Positions 16,139-24,443 of a stretch of 64,000 nt of DNA are shown here, one piece after another. The stretch comes from WRDF01 sp031552235 (GTDB taxonomy: Bacteria; Bacteroidota; Bacteroidia; Bacteroidales; Rikenellaceae), in contig JAVBMR010000008.1 of assembly GCA_031552235.1 (NCBI GenBank), positions 1 to 64,000 on the forward strand. The letters run 5' to 3'. Under the pieces are notes generated by a model. That model searched no databases, was not told where the DNA came from, and saw only the letters and a list, made by a program, of their open reading frames with translations. Both the position numbers and the translations under genes were made by a program. Each line of letters starts with the position of its first letter. Positions within the stretch are counted from its first letter, which is position 1.

Positions 16139-18334
16139 ATGAAAAAACTACTGCTATCCCTGGTTGCCACCCTGTTCGTTGCGCCGTGTTCCTATGCCGA
16201 AGAAGGTATGTGGCTGTTGCCCATTATCGAAAAGAATATGCGCGACATGAAAAGCAAAGGGCTTGAACTACCCCAGCGTACTATAAGTTCGATACAGCAC
16301 AACGGTAAAGCCGCCGGCAATGCGGTAGTGCAGTTCAGTAACGGATCTACAGGTGCTGTCATATCTTCCGAGGGCCTTGTGATAACGAACAACAGTGCCG
16401 CTTCGGCTTACATACAGAGTATAAGCACTGTTGAGAACAACCTTTCTGTTACCGGGTTCTGGGCCGGGTCGAAAGATGAAGAGATACCGGTTCCCGGGCT
16501 TACAGTTGGTTTTTTAAGGTATATGGGAAATGTTACCAACGAGATACTCAAAGATGTAGGCGATATTTCGATTAATGAAGACAGCGACCATATTATCGAA
16601 AGCAATAAAAATATACTGTTGGCATACTACAAGAACTATTATAAAGGAGATAATTACAAATTTTCCATAACCAGTTACTTCGACGGCGAGTTCTATGTTT
16701 TGACCATAACCGAGGTTTTCCAGGATGTGCGTTTGGTTGGCATCCCGCCGGAGAGTGTTTGTAACCTCGGAAACGGCCAGGCCAGATGGCAGTGGCCTGG
16801 TTACACGGGAGATTTCGCACTTTTCCGCGTCTATACCTCACCCGACGGATCGTCGGCACCCTATTCGAATAAAAACGTTCCGTATAAGACGAAATCGTTC
16901 CTGAGTATATCAGGTGAAGGTTACAAAGAAGGCGATTTCGCAATGGCTTTCGGATTCCCGATCTCTACACAAAGGTATATGTCGGACAGCGAACTCGATT
17001 TCCTTATTCAAACAATGGTGAAACCTTATGCCGAAGTAAAGGAGAATTTATTGGGGATTATCGGTAATGGAATGTCGCAGAACAAAGAAGTGCAGTTCAA
17101 GTACGGGCCTAAATATGGCGTTCAGTCCAATATTTTCCTTAAATATAAGGGAATGCTCGAAGGTATCGATAAATATGGGATTCACGACACGTTGAAAGCA
17201 AGGGATGCTAAAGTTGCGGAGTGGATAAACGGCGGCCCGGCGAGAAGAAAGCAATACGGAAACGCCCTTCAGGCCATAAGCAATTACAATAAACTCCATC
17301 TGAAATATTCCGCGGCGCGGGAATACATATACGAAACATTCCTGAACGGCATGGACCTGCTCGCCGTCACGCAGCGTGTGAACAACTTCCGCATGGCCAA
17401 CACCTACTCGCTCAAGGCCCGTGAAACTCTCGCGAACATAGTGGGTAATTACTATAAGAATTACGATGCCGCGCTCGACCGCACTTTGGCTTATGAAGCC
17501 ATTAAGATGGTTGTGGATAAGGTTCCGGCCGAGTTGCTGCCCGAAGAGTTCAAATATGAACTGGATGTGGAATACAAGGGTAATATTAAGGCGTATGTCG
17601 ATTATCTGTACACCCGCTCTTCGTTTATTTCCCCCGAGAGGTTTATGGAAAGCTGGGAAAGCAGGAGTTCCGACAGGTGGGTGGAAGATCCCGCGATCAA
17701 GTTGCTCGTTTCGGTGCAGAAGGCTTACAAGGCTTTGGATTATTCCACAATAAACGCCAAGGACAACGGAGCGGCATTCAAGGCTTATAAGGATGCCGTG
17801 GCAGGCTATACGCGCGCACTGCGTGATTTGAAGATCCTTACCTACCCCGACGCAGGGCGTAATTTGCGCATGACCTATGGAAATGTCGAAGGGTATTCGA
17901 CCGCAGAACGCGGCAATCTTGCCTACAGTACGACCCTCGATGAAATGATGGCCGCGCAGAAAGGGACGGGAAGCGAATTGCCGGCGAAGTTTAAAGAATT
18001 GTATGCCGGCAAAGCGTATGCGAACTATTTGGGTGGCGGCGATGCGATGAACGTCAATTTCCTTACTACTACCGATGTTGTCGGAGGCAATTCAGGCGGC
18101 CCGGTGCTGAATGCCAGCGGCAATATGATCGGGTTGGTGTTCGACGACAACTGGGAAGGCCTTGCCGGTAATGTCATGTATGACGGCGCCGTGAACCGCA
18201 CGATAAACATAGATATGCGCTACATCCTCTACATTATCGACAAATATGCCGGTGCGAAGAATATAATGGACGAGATGACGATCATAAAGGCCGAGGACCT
18301 CGCAGCCGGCGTTAACCAGGAACCAATAAATTAG
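16139..18334 (+). CDS. S46 (DPP7/DPP11) peptidase-family protein lacking the catalytic histidine
   Basis: S46 enzymes are periplasmic dipeptidyl-peptidases of Bacteroidota. The 731-residue protein has a signal peptide (cleavage near residue 20, SYA-EE) and the whole S46 framework, including the nucleophile motif GGNSGGP (Ser652) and WPGYTGDFALFRVY. In active members the N-terminal motif reads FTNHHCGY; here it is VITNNSAASAY (residues 81-91), so both histidines are gone. The residue 18 after the Ser, which sets P1 preference (Gly in DPP7, Arg in DPP11), is Asp670. From sequence this is a probable pseudo-peptidase, perhaps a binding protein. The frame is undamaged, so it appears maintained rather than decaying. 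Confidence 0.88.
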   Translation: MKKLLLSLVATLFVAPCSYAEEGMWLLPIIEKNMRDMKSKGLELPQRTISSIQHNGKAAGNAVVQFSNGSTGAVISSEGLVITNNSAASAYIQSISTVENNLSVTGFWAGSKDEEIPVPGLTVGFLRYMGNVTNEILKDVGDISINEDSDHIIESNKNILLAYYKNYYKGDNYKFSITSYFDGEFYVLTITEVFQDVRLVGIPPESVCNLGNGQARWQWPGYTGDFALFRVYTSPDGSSAPYSNKNVPYKTKSFLSISGEGYKEGDFAMAFGFPISTQRYMSDSELDFLIQTMVKPYAEVKENLLGIIGNGMSQNKEVQFKYGPKYGVQSNIFLKYKGMLEGIDKYGIHDTLKARDAKVAEWINGGPARRKQYGNALQAISNYNKLHLKYSAAREYIYETFLNGMDLLAVTQRVNNFRMANTYSLKARETLANIVGNYYKNYDAALDRTLAYEAIKMVVDKVPAELLPEEFKYELDVEYKGNIKAYVDYLYTRSSFISPERFMESWESRSSDRWVEDPAIKLLVSVQKAYKALDYSTINAKDNGAAFKAYKDAVAGYTRALRDLKILTYPDAGRNLRMTYGNVEGYSTAERGNLAYSTTLDEMMAAQKGTGSELPAKFKELYAGKAYANYLGGGDAMNVNFLTTTDVVGGNSGGPVLNASGNMIGLVFDDNWEGLAGNVMYDGAVNRTINIDMRYILYIIDKYAGAKNIMDEMTIIKAEDLAAGVNQEPIN

Positions 18335-18364
18335 GAATTCTGGCGTTAATCCCGAAACGTTTTT

Positions 18365-18372
18365 TAACTTTA
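18365..18372 (+). promoter_or_regulatory. Possible -7 box (TAACTTTA) for glnS
   Basis: TAACTTTA differs from TAnnTTTG at the last base and lies 25 bases before the ATG. Confidence 0.35.
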
Positions 18373-18397
18373 CACCCGTTTTAAAAATTTAACCAAT

Positions 18398-20083
18398 ATG
18401 AGTGTCGAGAAGATCGAAGGAGCGGAGAACGAGAGGTCGTTGAATTTTATCGAGGAGGTTATCGAGGCCGATATCGCTAAAGGCAATACGCGTGTCCAGA
18501 CCCGTTTCCCTCCGGAACCAAACGGTTACCTGCACATCGGTCACGCCAAGAGCATATGCCTGAACTTCGGACTTGCGCAAAAATACGGCGGCAAGTGCAA
18601 CCTCCGCTTCGACGACACCAACCCCGTAAAGGAGGATGTCGAGTATGTCGATTCGATCAAGGAAGACGTGCGCTGGCTGGGCTTCGAATGGGCCGGAGAG
18701 TACTATGCTTCTGATTATTTCGAACAGCTCTACCTGTGGGCTGAAGAAATGATCAAAAAAGGAAAGGCCTACGTCGACGATCAGACACAGGAAGAAATAC
18801 GTCAAAACCGTGGTACCGTGATGGTTGCGGGTGTGAACAGCCCTTGGAGGGAACGTTCGGTAGAGGAAAACCTCGACCTTTTCCGCCGCATGCGTGCCGG
18901 GGAATTCCCCGATGGGGCGCGGACCCTCCGGGCCAGGATAGATATGGCGCACCCGAATATGCTGATGCGCGACCCGATCATGTACCGCATTCTGCATGCC
19001 CACCACCACCGCACCGGCGACAAGTGGTGTATCTATCCCATGTACGACTACGCGCACGGCGAGAGCGACTCGATAGAGAAAGTGACACACTCCGTGTGTA
19101 CGCTCGAATTCGCCGTCCACAGGCCGCTTTACGAGTGGTTCATCGAAGAGTTGGGCATATTCCCGAGCAGACAGTACGAGTTTGCCCGCCTGAACATGAC
19201 CTATACCATGATGAGTAAGCGCAGGCTCTTGCAATTAGTTGAAAATAAGGTCGTTACTGGATGGGATGATCCGCGCATGCCGACTATTGCTGCCATGCGC
19301 CGAAGGGGCTACACGCCCGGGGCGATCCGCGCTTTTGCCGACCGTGTTGGGGTTGCCAAACGCGACAACGTCATCGACCTCGGGTTGCTGGAGTTCTTCG
19401 TGCGCGAGGATCTGAACAAAACGGCGCAGCGCAGGATGGCGGTACTCAACCCCGTAAAGGTGGTTATCACGAACTATCCCGAGGGTCAAACCGAGATGTT
19501 CGAGTGTGTGAACAACCCGGAAGACGAATCGGCAGGCAAGCGCCAGGTTCCGTTTACCCGCGAGCTTTATATCGAACGCGACGACTTTATGGAAGAGCCG
19601 CCGAAGAAATATTTCAGGCTTTCTCCCGGAAACGAGGTGCGTTTACGTTATTCTTATCTCGTAAAATGCGAAGACGTCATCAAGGATTCCGAGGGAAATA
19701 TAACGGAATTGCGTTGTACATACGATCCGGATTCGAAGCATGGAGCTTCGTCCGATGGGCGCAAAGTGAAGGGTGTTATCCATTGGGTTTCGGCCGAACA
19801 TGCCAAAAAGGCAGAGATACGCCTGTATAATACATTGTTTACGAAAGAGTGTCCGGACGATGTTGCCGAGGGTGAAACATTCTTCGATTATATTAATCCG
19901 GAGTCGCTCACGACCGTGGAGGCGTTGCTTGAGCCGTCGTTGGCGGAGGCTGCGGGCGGTGATAAATTCCAGTTCGAGCGTGTCGGATATTTCTGTGCCG
20001 ATGCCGATTCTACACCAGAAAAGTTGGTATTCAATAGAACCGTGACCCTCAAGGATTCATGGACAAAGATGAATAAAGAGTAG
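18398..20083 (+). CDS. glnS: Glutaminyl-tRNA synthetase
   Basis: A class I aminoacyl-tRNA synthetase charging tRNA-Gln. The 561-residue protein has the HIGH-type motif PPEPNGYLHIGHAKS near residue 40 and the KMSKS-type motif TMMSKRRLLQL near residue 270. The C-terminal anticodon-binding beta-barrels are present (ERDDFMEEPPKKYFRLSPG, VKGVIHWVSAEHA). Its presence implies direct glutaminylation rather than only the amidotransferase route. The gene converges on mnmG, with a 52-bp palindrome between them. Confidence 0.96.
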   Translation: MSVEKIEGAENERSLNFIEEVIEADIAKGNTRVQTRFPPEPNGYLHIGHAKSICLNFGLAQKYGGKCNLRFDDTNPVKEDVEYVDSIKEDVRWLGFEWAGEYYASDYFEQLYLWAEEMIKKGKAYVDDQTQEEIRQNRGTVMVAGVNSPWRERSVEENLDLFRRMRAGEFPDGARTLRARIDMAHPNMLMRDPIMYRILHAHHHRTGDKWCIYPMYDYAHGESDSIEKVTHSVCTLEFAVHRPLYEWFIEELGIFPSRQYEFARLNMTYTMMSKRRLLQLVENKVVTGWDDPRMPTIAAMRRRGYTPGAIRAFADRVGVAKRDNVIDLGLLEFFVREDLNKTAQRRMAVLNPVKVVITNYPEGQTEMFECVNNPEDESAGKRQVPFTRELYIERDDFMEEPPKKYFRLSPGNEVRLRYSYLVKCEDVIKDSEGNITELRCTYDPDSKHGASSDGRKVKGVIHWVSAEHAKKAEIRLYNTLFTKECPDDVAEGETFFDYINPESLTTVEALLEPSLAEAAGGDKFQFERVGYFCADADSTPEKLVFNRTVTLKDSWTKMNKE

Positions 20084-20093
20084 TTTCGGTGCT

Positions 20094-20145
20094 AATAAAA
20101 AGAGAGAGGAATGTTCCACGTGGAACATTCCTCTCTCTTTTTATT
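20094..20145. terminator. 52-bp perfect palindrome: bidirectional terminator with a parS-like core
   Basis: Each arm is 26 bases (20094-20119 and 20120-20145) with no mismatch. A and T runs at the outer ends make it a terminator for both glnS and mnmG. The exact centre, 20112-20127, reads TGTTCCACGTGGAACA, which matches the ParB-binding parS consensus TGTTnCACGTGnAACA known from many bacteria. Confidence 0.8.
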
Positions 20146-20200
20146 GCCGGCTTATATTACTTTGCTTGTCGCCATCTTTCTGTTATTGTATTGTCGGTAT

Positions 20201-20216
20201 TGTTCCACGTGGAACA
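20201..20216. promoter_or_regulatory. parS: Second parS-like site
   Basis: TGTTCCACGTGGAACA occurs again, identical in all 16 bases to the core at 20112-20127 and 89 bases from it. It sits 9 bases before the mnmG stop codon (on the convergent side) and is not part of a longer hairpin, so terminator function does not explain it. Confidence 0.65.
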
Positions 20217-20224
20217 ATGATCGT

Positions 20225-22108
20225 TTAGCGTCCGAAAAATATTAATAAAACATTGATGTCTGCGGGAGACACGCCGGGAATTCGCGAGGCCTGCCCTATC
20301 GTTGCCGGGCGTATTCTGCTGAGTTTTTGCCGCGCTTCGATAGTGAGCGATGAAAGCGACGTGAAGTCGAAGTTGGCCGGAATAGCTATGTTTTCGAGTC
20401 TCAGCAACTTCTCGGCCATGAACTTTTCGCGCTCGATATAGCCCTTGTATTTGATCTGAATTTCGGCCTCGTCTATCACTTCTTCGGTATAATCTGCTTG
20501 TGATAGGAAAGTGCGCAATGGCTGAAAAATTTCTTTCAGGCTATTTATTGTAATTTCGTTGCGCAAAAGCAGGTCGAAGAGCTTTCGTGATTGTGTGATT
20601 TGGGCCGAACCCATGCTTTTTAAAAACGCATCTATTTCGTCCGGAGTGATGCTCTGTTCACGCACGAATTTTATGAGCGATTCTACGAGTAGTTTTTTTT
20701 CTGCAAAAATAGCGTGTCTTTTCTCGTCGACAAGCCCTATTTCGTAGCCAATCGGAGTAAGTCTTGCATCGGCGTTGTCTTGCCTCAGCAATATTCGGTA
20801 CTCCGCCCTGCTCGTGAACATGCGGTAGGGTTCGTCCACACCTTTGGTCACGAGGTCGTCGATCAGCACGCCGATATATGCCTGATCTCGGCGAAGTACA
20901 AGTTGCTTGCGGCCGGCAAGTTTGAGATGGGCGTTGATGCCTGCCATCAGACCTTGCGCTCCGGCTTCCTCATAGCCGGTCGTGCCGTTTATCTGGCCCG
21001 CGAAATAGAGATTGTCGACCAATTTCGTTTCGAGCGTGTGCCGTAATTGCGTGGGTGGAAAATAATCGTACTCGATGGCGTATCCAGGGCGATAAATCCG
21101 GACGTTTTCGAGCCCTTTGATCTTTCCCAACGCCTCTATCTGCACCTGCCAAGGCAGCGACGACGAAAACCCGTTTATATAGTATTCGTTCGTTTCGCGC
21201 CCTTCGGGTTCGAGGAAAAGCTGGTGAGAGTCCTTGTCTGCAAAGGTGCGGAGCTTGTCTTCCACGCTCGGACAGTAGCGCGGGCCGATGCCTTTTATAA
21301 TTCCGTTGAAGAGCGGCGAGTCGGCAAATCCAGTGCGGAGCGTGTCGTGAACTTCAAGAGATGTGTGTGTTATATAGCAAGGAAGTTGTTCGGCGACGGG
21401 TTCTATTTCGGTCAGATATGAGAATTTGGACGGGTTTTCGTCGCCGTATTGTGGTTCGAGTTTTGAAAAATCGATGCTTCCGCCATCCAGCCTCGATGGT
21501 GTGCCAGTCTTCATGCGTCCCGTTTCGAACCCGATGCTTGCCAGCTGTTCCGTAATGCCATACGATGCGGAGTCGCCCGAGCGGCCGCCGGGCATGGTGT
21601 TGCGTCCAACGTGCATCAGCCCGTTGAGGAATGTTCCGGCCGTGAGTATGACGGCGGCCGCTTTGAATGTGACCCCCAGTGCTGTGACTACACCGCCGAC
21701 TGTCTGTTGGCCGTTGCTTTCCGTGAACGTCAGCGACGTTACCGTATCCTGCCACAGCGACAGGTTAGGTGTGTTTTCCAGCGTTTTGCGCCATTCGAGC
21801 GAGAACCGCGTTTTGTCGCACTGGGCACGCGGGCTCCACATTGCCGGGCCCTTCGACCGGTTGAGCATACGGAACTGGATGGTGGTCTTGTCCGTGATGA
21901 TGCCCATCTGCCCTCCCAATGCATCTATTTCTCTGACAATCTGACCTTTAGCTACGCCACCTATGGCCGGATTGCATGACATCTGGGCGTACTTGCCCAT
22001 GTCCATCGAGATGAGAAGCGTTGAAGATCCCAGCCGTGCGGCAGCAGAGGCGGATTCGCATCCTGCGTGGCCTCCCCCAACCACTATTATGTCGTATTCA
22101 AACTTCAT
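20225..22108 (-). CDS. mnmG: tRNA uridine-5-carboxymethylaminomethyl modification enzyme MnmG (GidA)
   Basis: MnmG, with MnmE, modifies the wobble uridine of several tRNAs. The 627-residue flavoprotein shows the N-terminal FAD-binding motif VVGGGHAGCESASAAARLG, the conserved CNPAIGGVAKGQ segment and GTFLNGLMHVG. FAGQINGTTGYEEAGAQG and the C-terminal helical domain (YIEREK, IPGVSPADINVLL) are also present. Its 3' end is flanked by two parS-like sites. In many bacteria gidA lies near the replication origin, so the context hints at origin proximity. Confidence 0.97.
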   Translation of the reverse strand: MKFEYDIIVVGGGHAGCESASAAARLGSSTLLISMDMGKYAQMSCNPAIGGVAKGQIVREIDALGGQMGIITDKTTIQFRMLNRSKGPAMWSPRAQCDKTRFSLEWRKTLENTPNLSLWQDTVTSLTFTESNGQQTVGGVVTALGVTFKAAAVILTAGTFLNGLMHVGRNTMPGGRSGDSASYGITEQLASIGFETGRMKTGTPSRLDGGSIDFSKLEPQYGDENPSKFSYLTEIEPVAEQLPCYITHTSLEVHDTLRTGFADSPLFNGIIKGIGPRYCPSVEDKLRTFADKDSHQLFLEPEGRETNEYYINGFSSSLPWQVQIEALGKIKGLENVRIYRPGYAIEYDYFPPTQLRHTLETKLVDNLYFAGQINGTTGYEEAGAQGLMAGINAHLKLAGRKQLVLRRDQAYIGVLIDDLVTKGVDEPYRMFTSRAEYRILLRQDNADARLTPIGYEIGLVDEKRHAIFAEKKLLVESLIKFVREQSITPDEIDAFLKSMGSAQITQSRKLFDLLLRNEITINSLKEIFQPLRTFLSQADYTEEVIDEAEIQIKYKGYIEREKFMAEKLLRLENIAIPANFDFTSLSSLTIEARQKLSRIRPATIGQASRIPGVSPADINVLLIFFGR

Positions 22109-22155
22109 CCTGAAAAATAATATAAATGTACGTTTATTTCATACCGGTTTATTTT

Positions 22156-22326
22156 GTTCTCTTTTGCAAAAGAGAACCAGAAAACTCTTTCTGAGATACT
22201 GCGTATCTCTTGATTTCTCAACAGGTTTAAACAGAGGCCTTTCAAAAGGCCTCTGTTTAAACCTGTAAAGTAGCAGGAAACGAAGTTTCCAAAAAAGTTC
22301 TTTGGTTCTTTCTTACAAGAAAGAAC
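22156..22326. repeat. Palindromic intergenic element, copy B (upstream of mnmG)
   Basis: Arms are a perfect palindrome GTTCTCTTTTG plus complement (22156-22177) and GTTCTTTCTT/AAGAAAGAAC (22305-22326). Inside are GAGATAC/GTATCTC (22193-22209), a perfect 22-bp central stem (22221-22242 with 22245-22266) and GGAAAC/GTTTCC (22276-22290). Relative to copies A and C, the inner segment is reversed with respect to the two arm types. The central stem sequence is unrelated to the other copies. Confidence 0.85.
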
Positions 22327-22368
22327 AGATCAGACCGTATGCGAAAAACGTACAATATTTTCATTGTT

Positions 22369-23331
22369 TTATTGTATTAGCAGGTTGCAGCCTCGTATTT
22401 CGCTGCGGTCGGCCCGGCCGAGGATCGAGAAGCTGCCGTCGCTGCCGACGATCCCGATGTCCTGCGTCTGGATGAACGCGCAGGACGAAATATTGGCGAG
22501 GTCGATTATGTTTATACCCCCCGCCCTGCCGTCCGGGAGGATCTCGAAGGGGTCGTTCAGGTCCCGCACCACTATCTTCATCCAGGGAGGCGTAAAAAAT
22601 AGCCCGTCGCCTTTCGAATAGGCCTGTGAGGTCAGTTCGGCCATGCCGTATTCCGAGTGTATATCGTTGGTGTTAAATGCTTTGCATAGAATTGCGTGGA
22701 ATTCCTCCTTTGGAATTTCGTCACGCTTGCCTTTCATGCCGCCGGTTTCCATTACGATGGCGCCGGAGAGGTCGGGGGTGTAACGCTCCGCAAGGTCAAG
22801 CAGGGCATAGCTGACCCCTAACAGTATTTTCGGCCCCCTGTCGCGCGATATATCGTCGAGCAACCGCTCGTAATCGTTCAGGTAAAAACCTCCGCGTCCG
22901 GCTTCGATAAGGTCGTTGGCCATGTATATCAGCGACGACCCGGTGCGCTCCAAATAACATGGTAGAAGGGCGTAGAAACCCCAATCGGCTGGATTGCCGT
23001 AGAAGTATCTGAACGCCGCCCGAAATGCCTGCTCGTAGTCCGCAACGTCGCGCATATGGTGCCGCGATGGCTCGCCGCCGCCTGTCGTGCTGCTGGTAAA
23101 GACGATGCCCGGCTCCCCGGCAAACGAATATACCTTGCGGCTTTTGAATATCTCGATGGGCAGGAAAGGGATGTCAGCTACGGTTTTTACATCTTTCGCC
23201 GCCAGCCCGATGCCGGCGATGTATTCCCTGTATGGTTCGCAATGCGTTGCCTGAAACGCGAAAAGTTCGAGGGCGGCCTGTTCGAACGCCGCCCCGGAAT
23301 TTATCTTCAATATGTCGTTTATATCTGGCAC
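22369..23331 (-). CDS. LuxE-like acyl-protein synthetase / AMP-dependent ligase
   Basis: The 320-residue protein resembles the LuxE/acyl-protein synthetase branch of adenylating enzymes, which activate an acyl group with ATP. Supporting segments are the P-loop-like FTSSTTGGGEPSRHHM, the motif VMETGGMKGKRDEIPKEEF, the HSEYGMAELTSQAY element and the C-terminal LGRADRSEIRGCNL. The true substrate is unknown. Bacteroidota homologs often sit near cell-envelope or O-antigen genes, but here the neighbour is trxB. The start is GTG at 23331, 11 bases after the trxB stop, so the two form an operon. Confidence 0.8.
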   Translation of the reverse strand: MPDINDILKINSGAAFEQAALELFAFQATHCEPYREYIAGIGLAAKDVKTVADIPFLPIEIFKSRKVYSFAGEPGIVFTSSTTGGGEPSRHHMRDVADYEQAFRAAFRYFYGNPADWGFYALLPCYLERTGSSLIYMANDLIEAGRGGFYLNDYERLLDDISRDRGPKILLGVSYALLDLAERYTPDLSGAIVMETGGMKGKRDEIPKEEFHAILCKAFNTNDIHSEYGMAELTSQAYSKGDGLFFTPPWMKIVVRDLNDPFEILPDGRAGGINIIDLANISSCAFIQTQDIGIVGSDGSFSILGRADRSEIRGCNLLIQ

Positions 23332-23342
23332 GCGCTAATATG

Positions 23343-24275
23343 TTACATCTGCTCCATCAGGAAGCGCTCGCAGTCGAGGGCCGCGATGCAACCGCTTCCG
23401 GCCGCCGTTATGGCCTGCCGGTAGTTGGGGTCTTTCACGTCGCCTGCCGCGAAAACGCCTTCGATATTGGTCTTCGACGTCCCCGGTTCGACCTTGATGT
23501 AGTTGTTCTCGTCGAGCGTCAGGAAATCCTTGAAAAGTTCCGTGTTGGGATGGTGTCCAATGGCGAGGAAGAATCCCTGTATATCTATGACGACCTCTTC
23601 ACCCGCGGCGTTGCGCAGCATGGCTCCGTTGACGCCCGCTTCGTCGCCCAGTACCTGTTCGGTGGAGTGATTGAAGAGTATCTCGATGTTGGGCGTCTCC
23701 ATCACGCGGCGCTGCATGGCTTTCGAGGCACGCAGGTAGTCCTTCCTGACCACCATGTATACTTTCTTGCACATGGTTGACAGATAAGAGGCCTCCTCGC
23801 AAGCGGTGTCGCCACCGCCGACTACGGCCACTTCTTTGCCTTTGTAGAGGAACCCGTCGCAGGTGGCGCAGGCCGAAACGCCCATGCCGCGGTAGAATTG
23901 CTCCGATTCCAACCCGAGGTATTTTGCCGTAGCGCCTGTTGCGATTATGACCGTTTCGGCTTCGATTACATGGCGTCCGTCGATGGTCGCTTTGAACGGG
24001 CGTTTGCTGAAATCGACGTGGGTGACAATGCCGAAACGGACATCCGCCTCGAACCTTTTAGCTTGGAATTTAAGGTCTTCCATCATCTGTACGCCCGTAA
24101 CCCCGTTCGGGTAGCCAGGGAAATTCTCGATATGGGTGGTCGTGGTCAGCTGCCCTCCCGGTTCGAGGCCCTCGTAGAGTACGGGATTGAGGTTGGCACG
24201 CGCCGCGTAGATCGCAGCCGTATACCCGGCCGGTCCGCTGCCGATTATGAGGCATCTTACAATTTCGTTTTCCAT
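23343..24275 (-). CDS. trxB: Thioredoxin-disulfide reductase
   Basis: A flavoenzyme passing electrons from NADPH to thioredoxin. The 310-residue protein has the FAD motif IIGSGPAGYTAAIYAARA (residues 10-27), the redox-active pair in GVSACATCDG (Cys136, Cys139), the NADPH motif VVGGGDTACEEA and the C-terminal GVFAAGDVKDPNYRQ. The reading frame is open further upstream, but ATG 24275 (MENEIVRC) is where family similarity begins. A TATCTTTG box about 110 bases upstream serves as promoter, divergent from the M23 lipoprotein gene. Confidence 0.95.
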   Translation of the reverse strand: MENEIVRCLIIGSGPAGYTAAIYAARANLNPVLYEGLEPGGQLTTTTHIENFPGYPNGVTGVQMMEDLKFQAKRFEADVRFGIVTHVDFSKRPFKATIDGRHVIEAETVIIATGATAKYLGLESEQFYRGMGVSACATCDGFLYKGKEVAVVGGGDTACEEASYLSTMCKKVYMVVRKDYLRASKAMQRRVMETPNIEILFNHSTEQVLGDEAGVNGAMLRNAAGEEVVIDIQGFFLAIGHHPNTELFKDFLTLDENNYIKVEPGTSKTNIEGVFAAGDVKDPNYRQAITAAGSGCIAALDCERFLMEQM

Positions 24276-24386
24276 ATCGTCGTTTTTAGATTTTTCCGTT
24301 GGTTTACTGTCCTGCCGCTTCAAATATTGTTCCGAACGTCGGAAGTTACCTCGCAGGTTTCGCCCCTGCGGCGGGATTATATTCCG

Positions 24387-24394
24387 CAAAGATA
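24387..24394 (-). promoter_or_regulatory. -7 box (TATCTTTG on minus strand) for trxB operon
   Basis: CAAAGATA on the plus strand reads TATCTTTG for leftward transcription, about 110 bases upstream of the trxB start. It is back-to-back with the rightward box at 24415. Confidence 0.5.
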
Positions 24395-24414
24395 GAAGTT
24401 ATTTATTTTTTCTG

Positions 24415-24422
24415 TACTTTTG
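24415..24422 (+). promoter_or_regulatory. -7 box (TACTTTTG) for the M23/LysM gene
   Basis: TACTTTTG lies 21 bases before the chosen ATG at 24444. This excludes earlier start codons that overlap it. Confidence 0.5.
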
Positions 24423-24443
24423 GGCTTCGATAAACATGTCATT

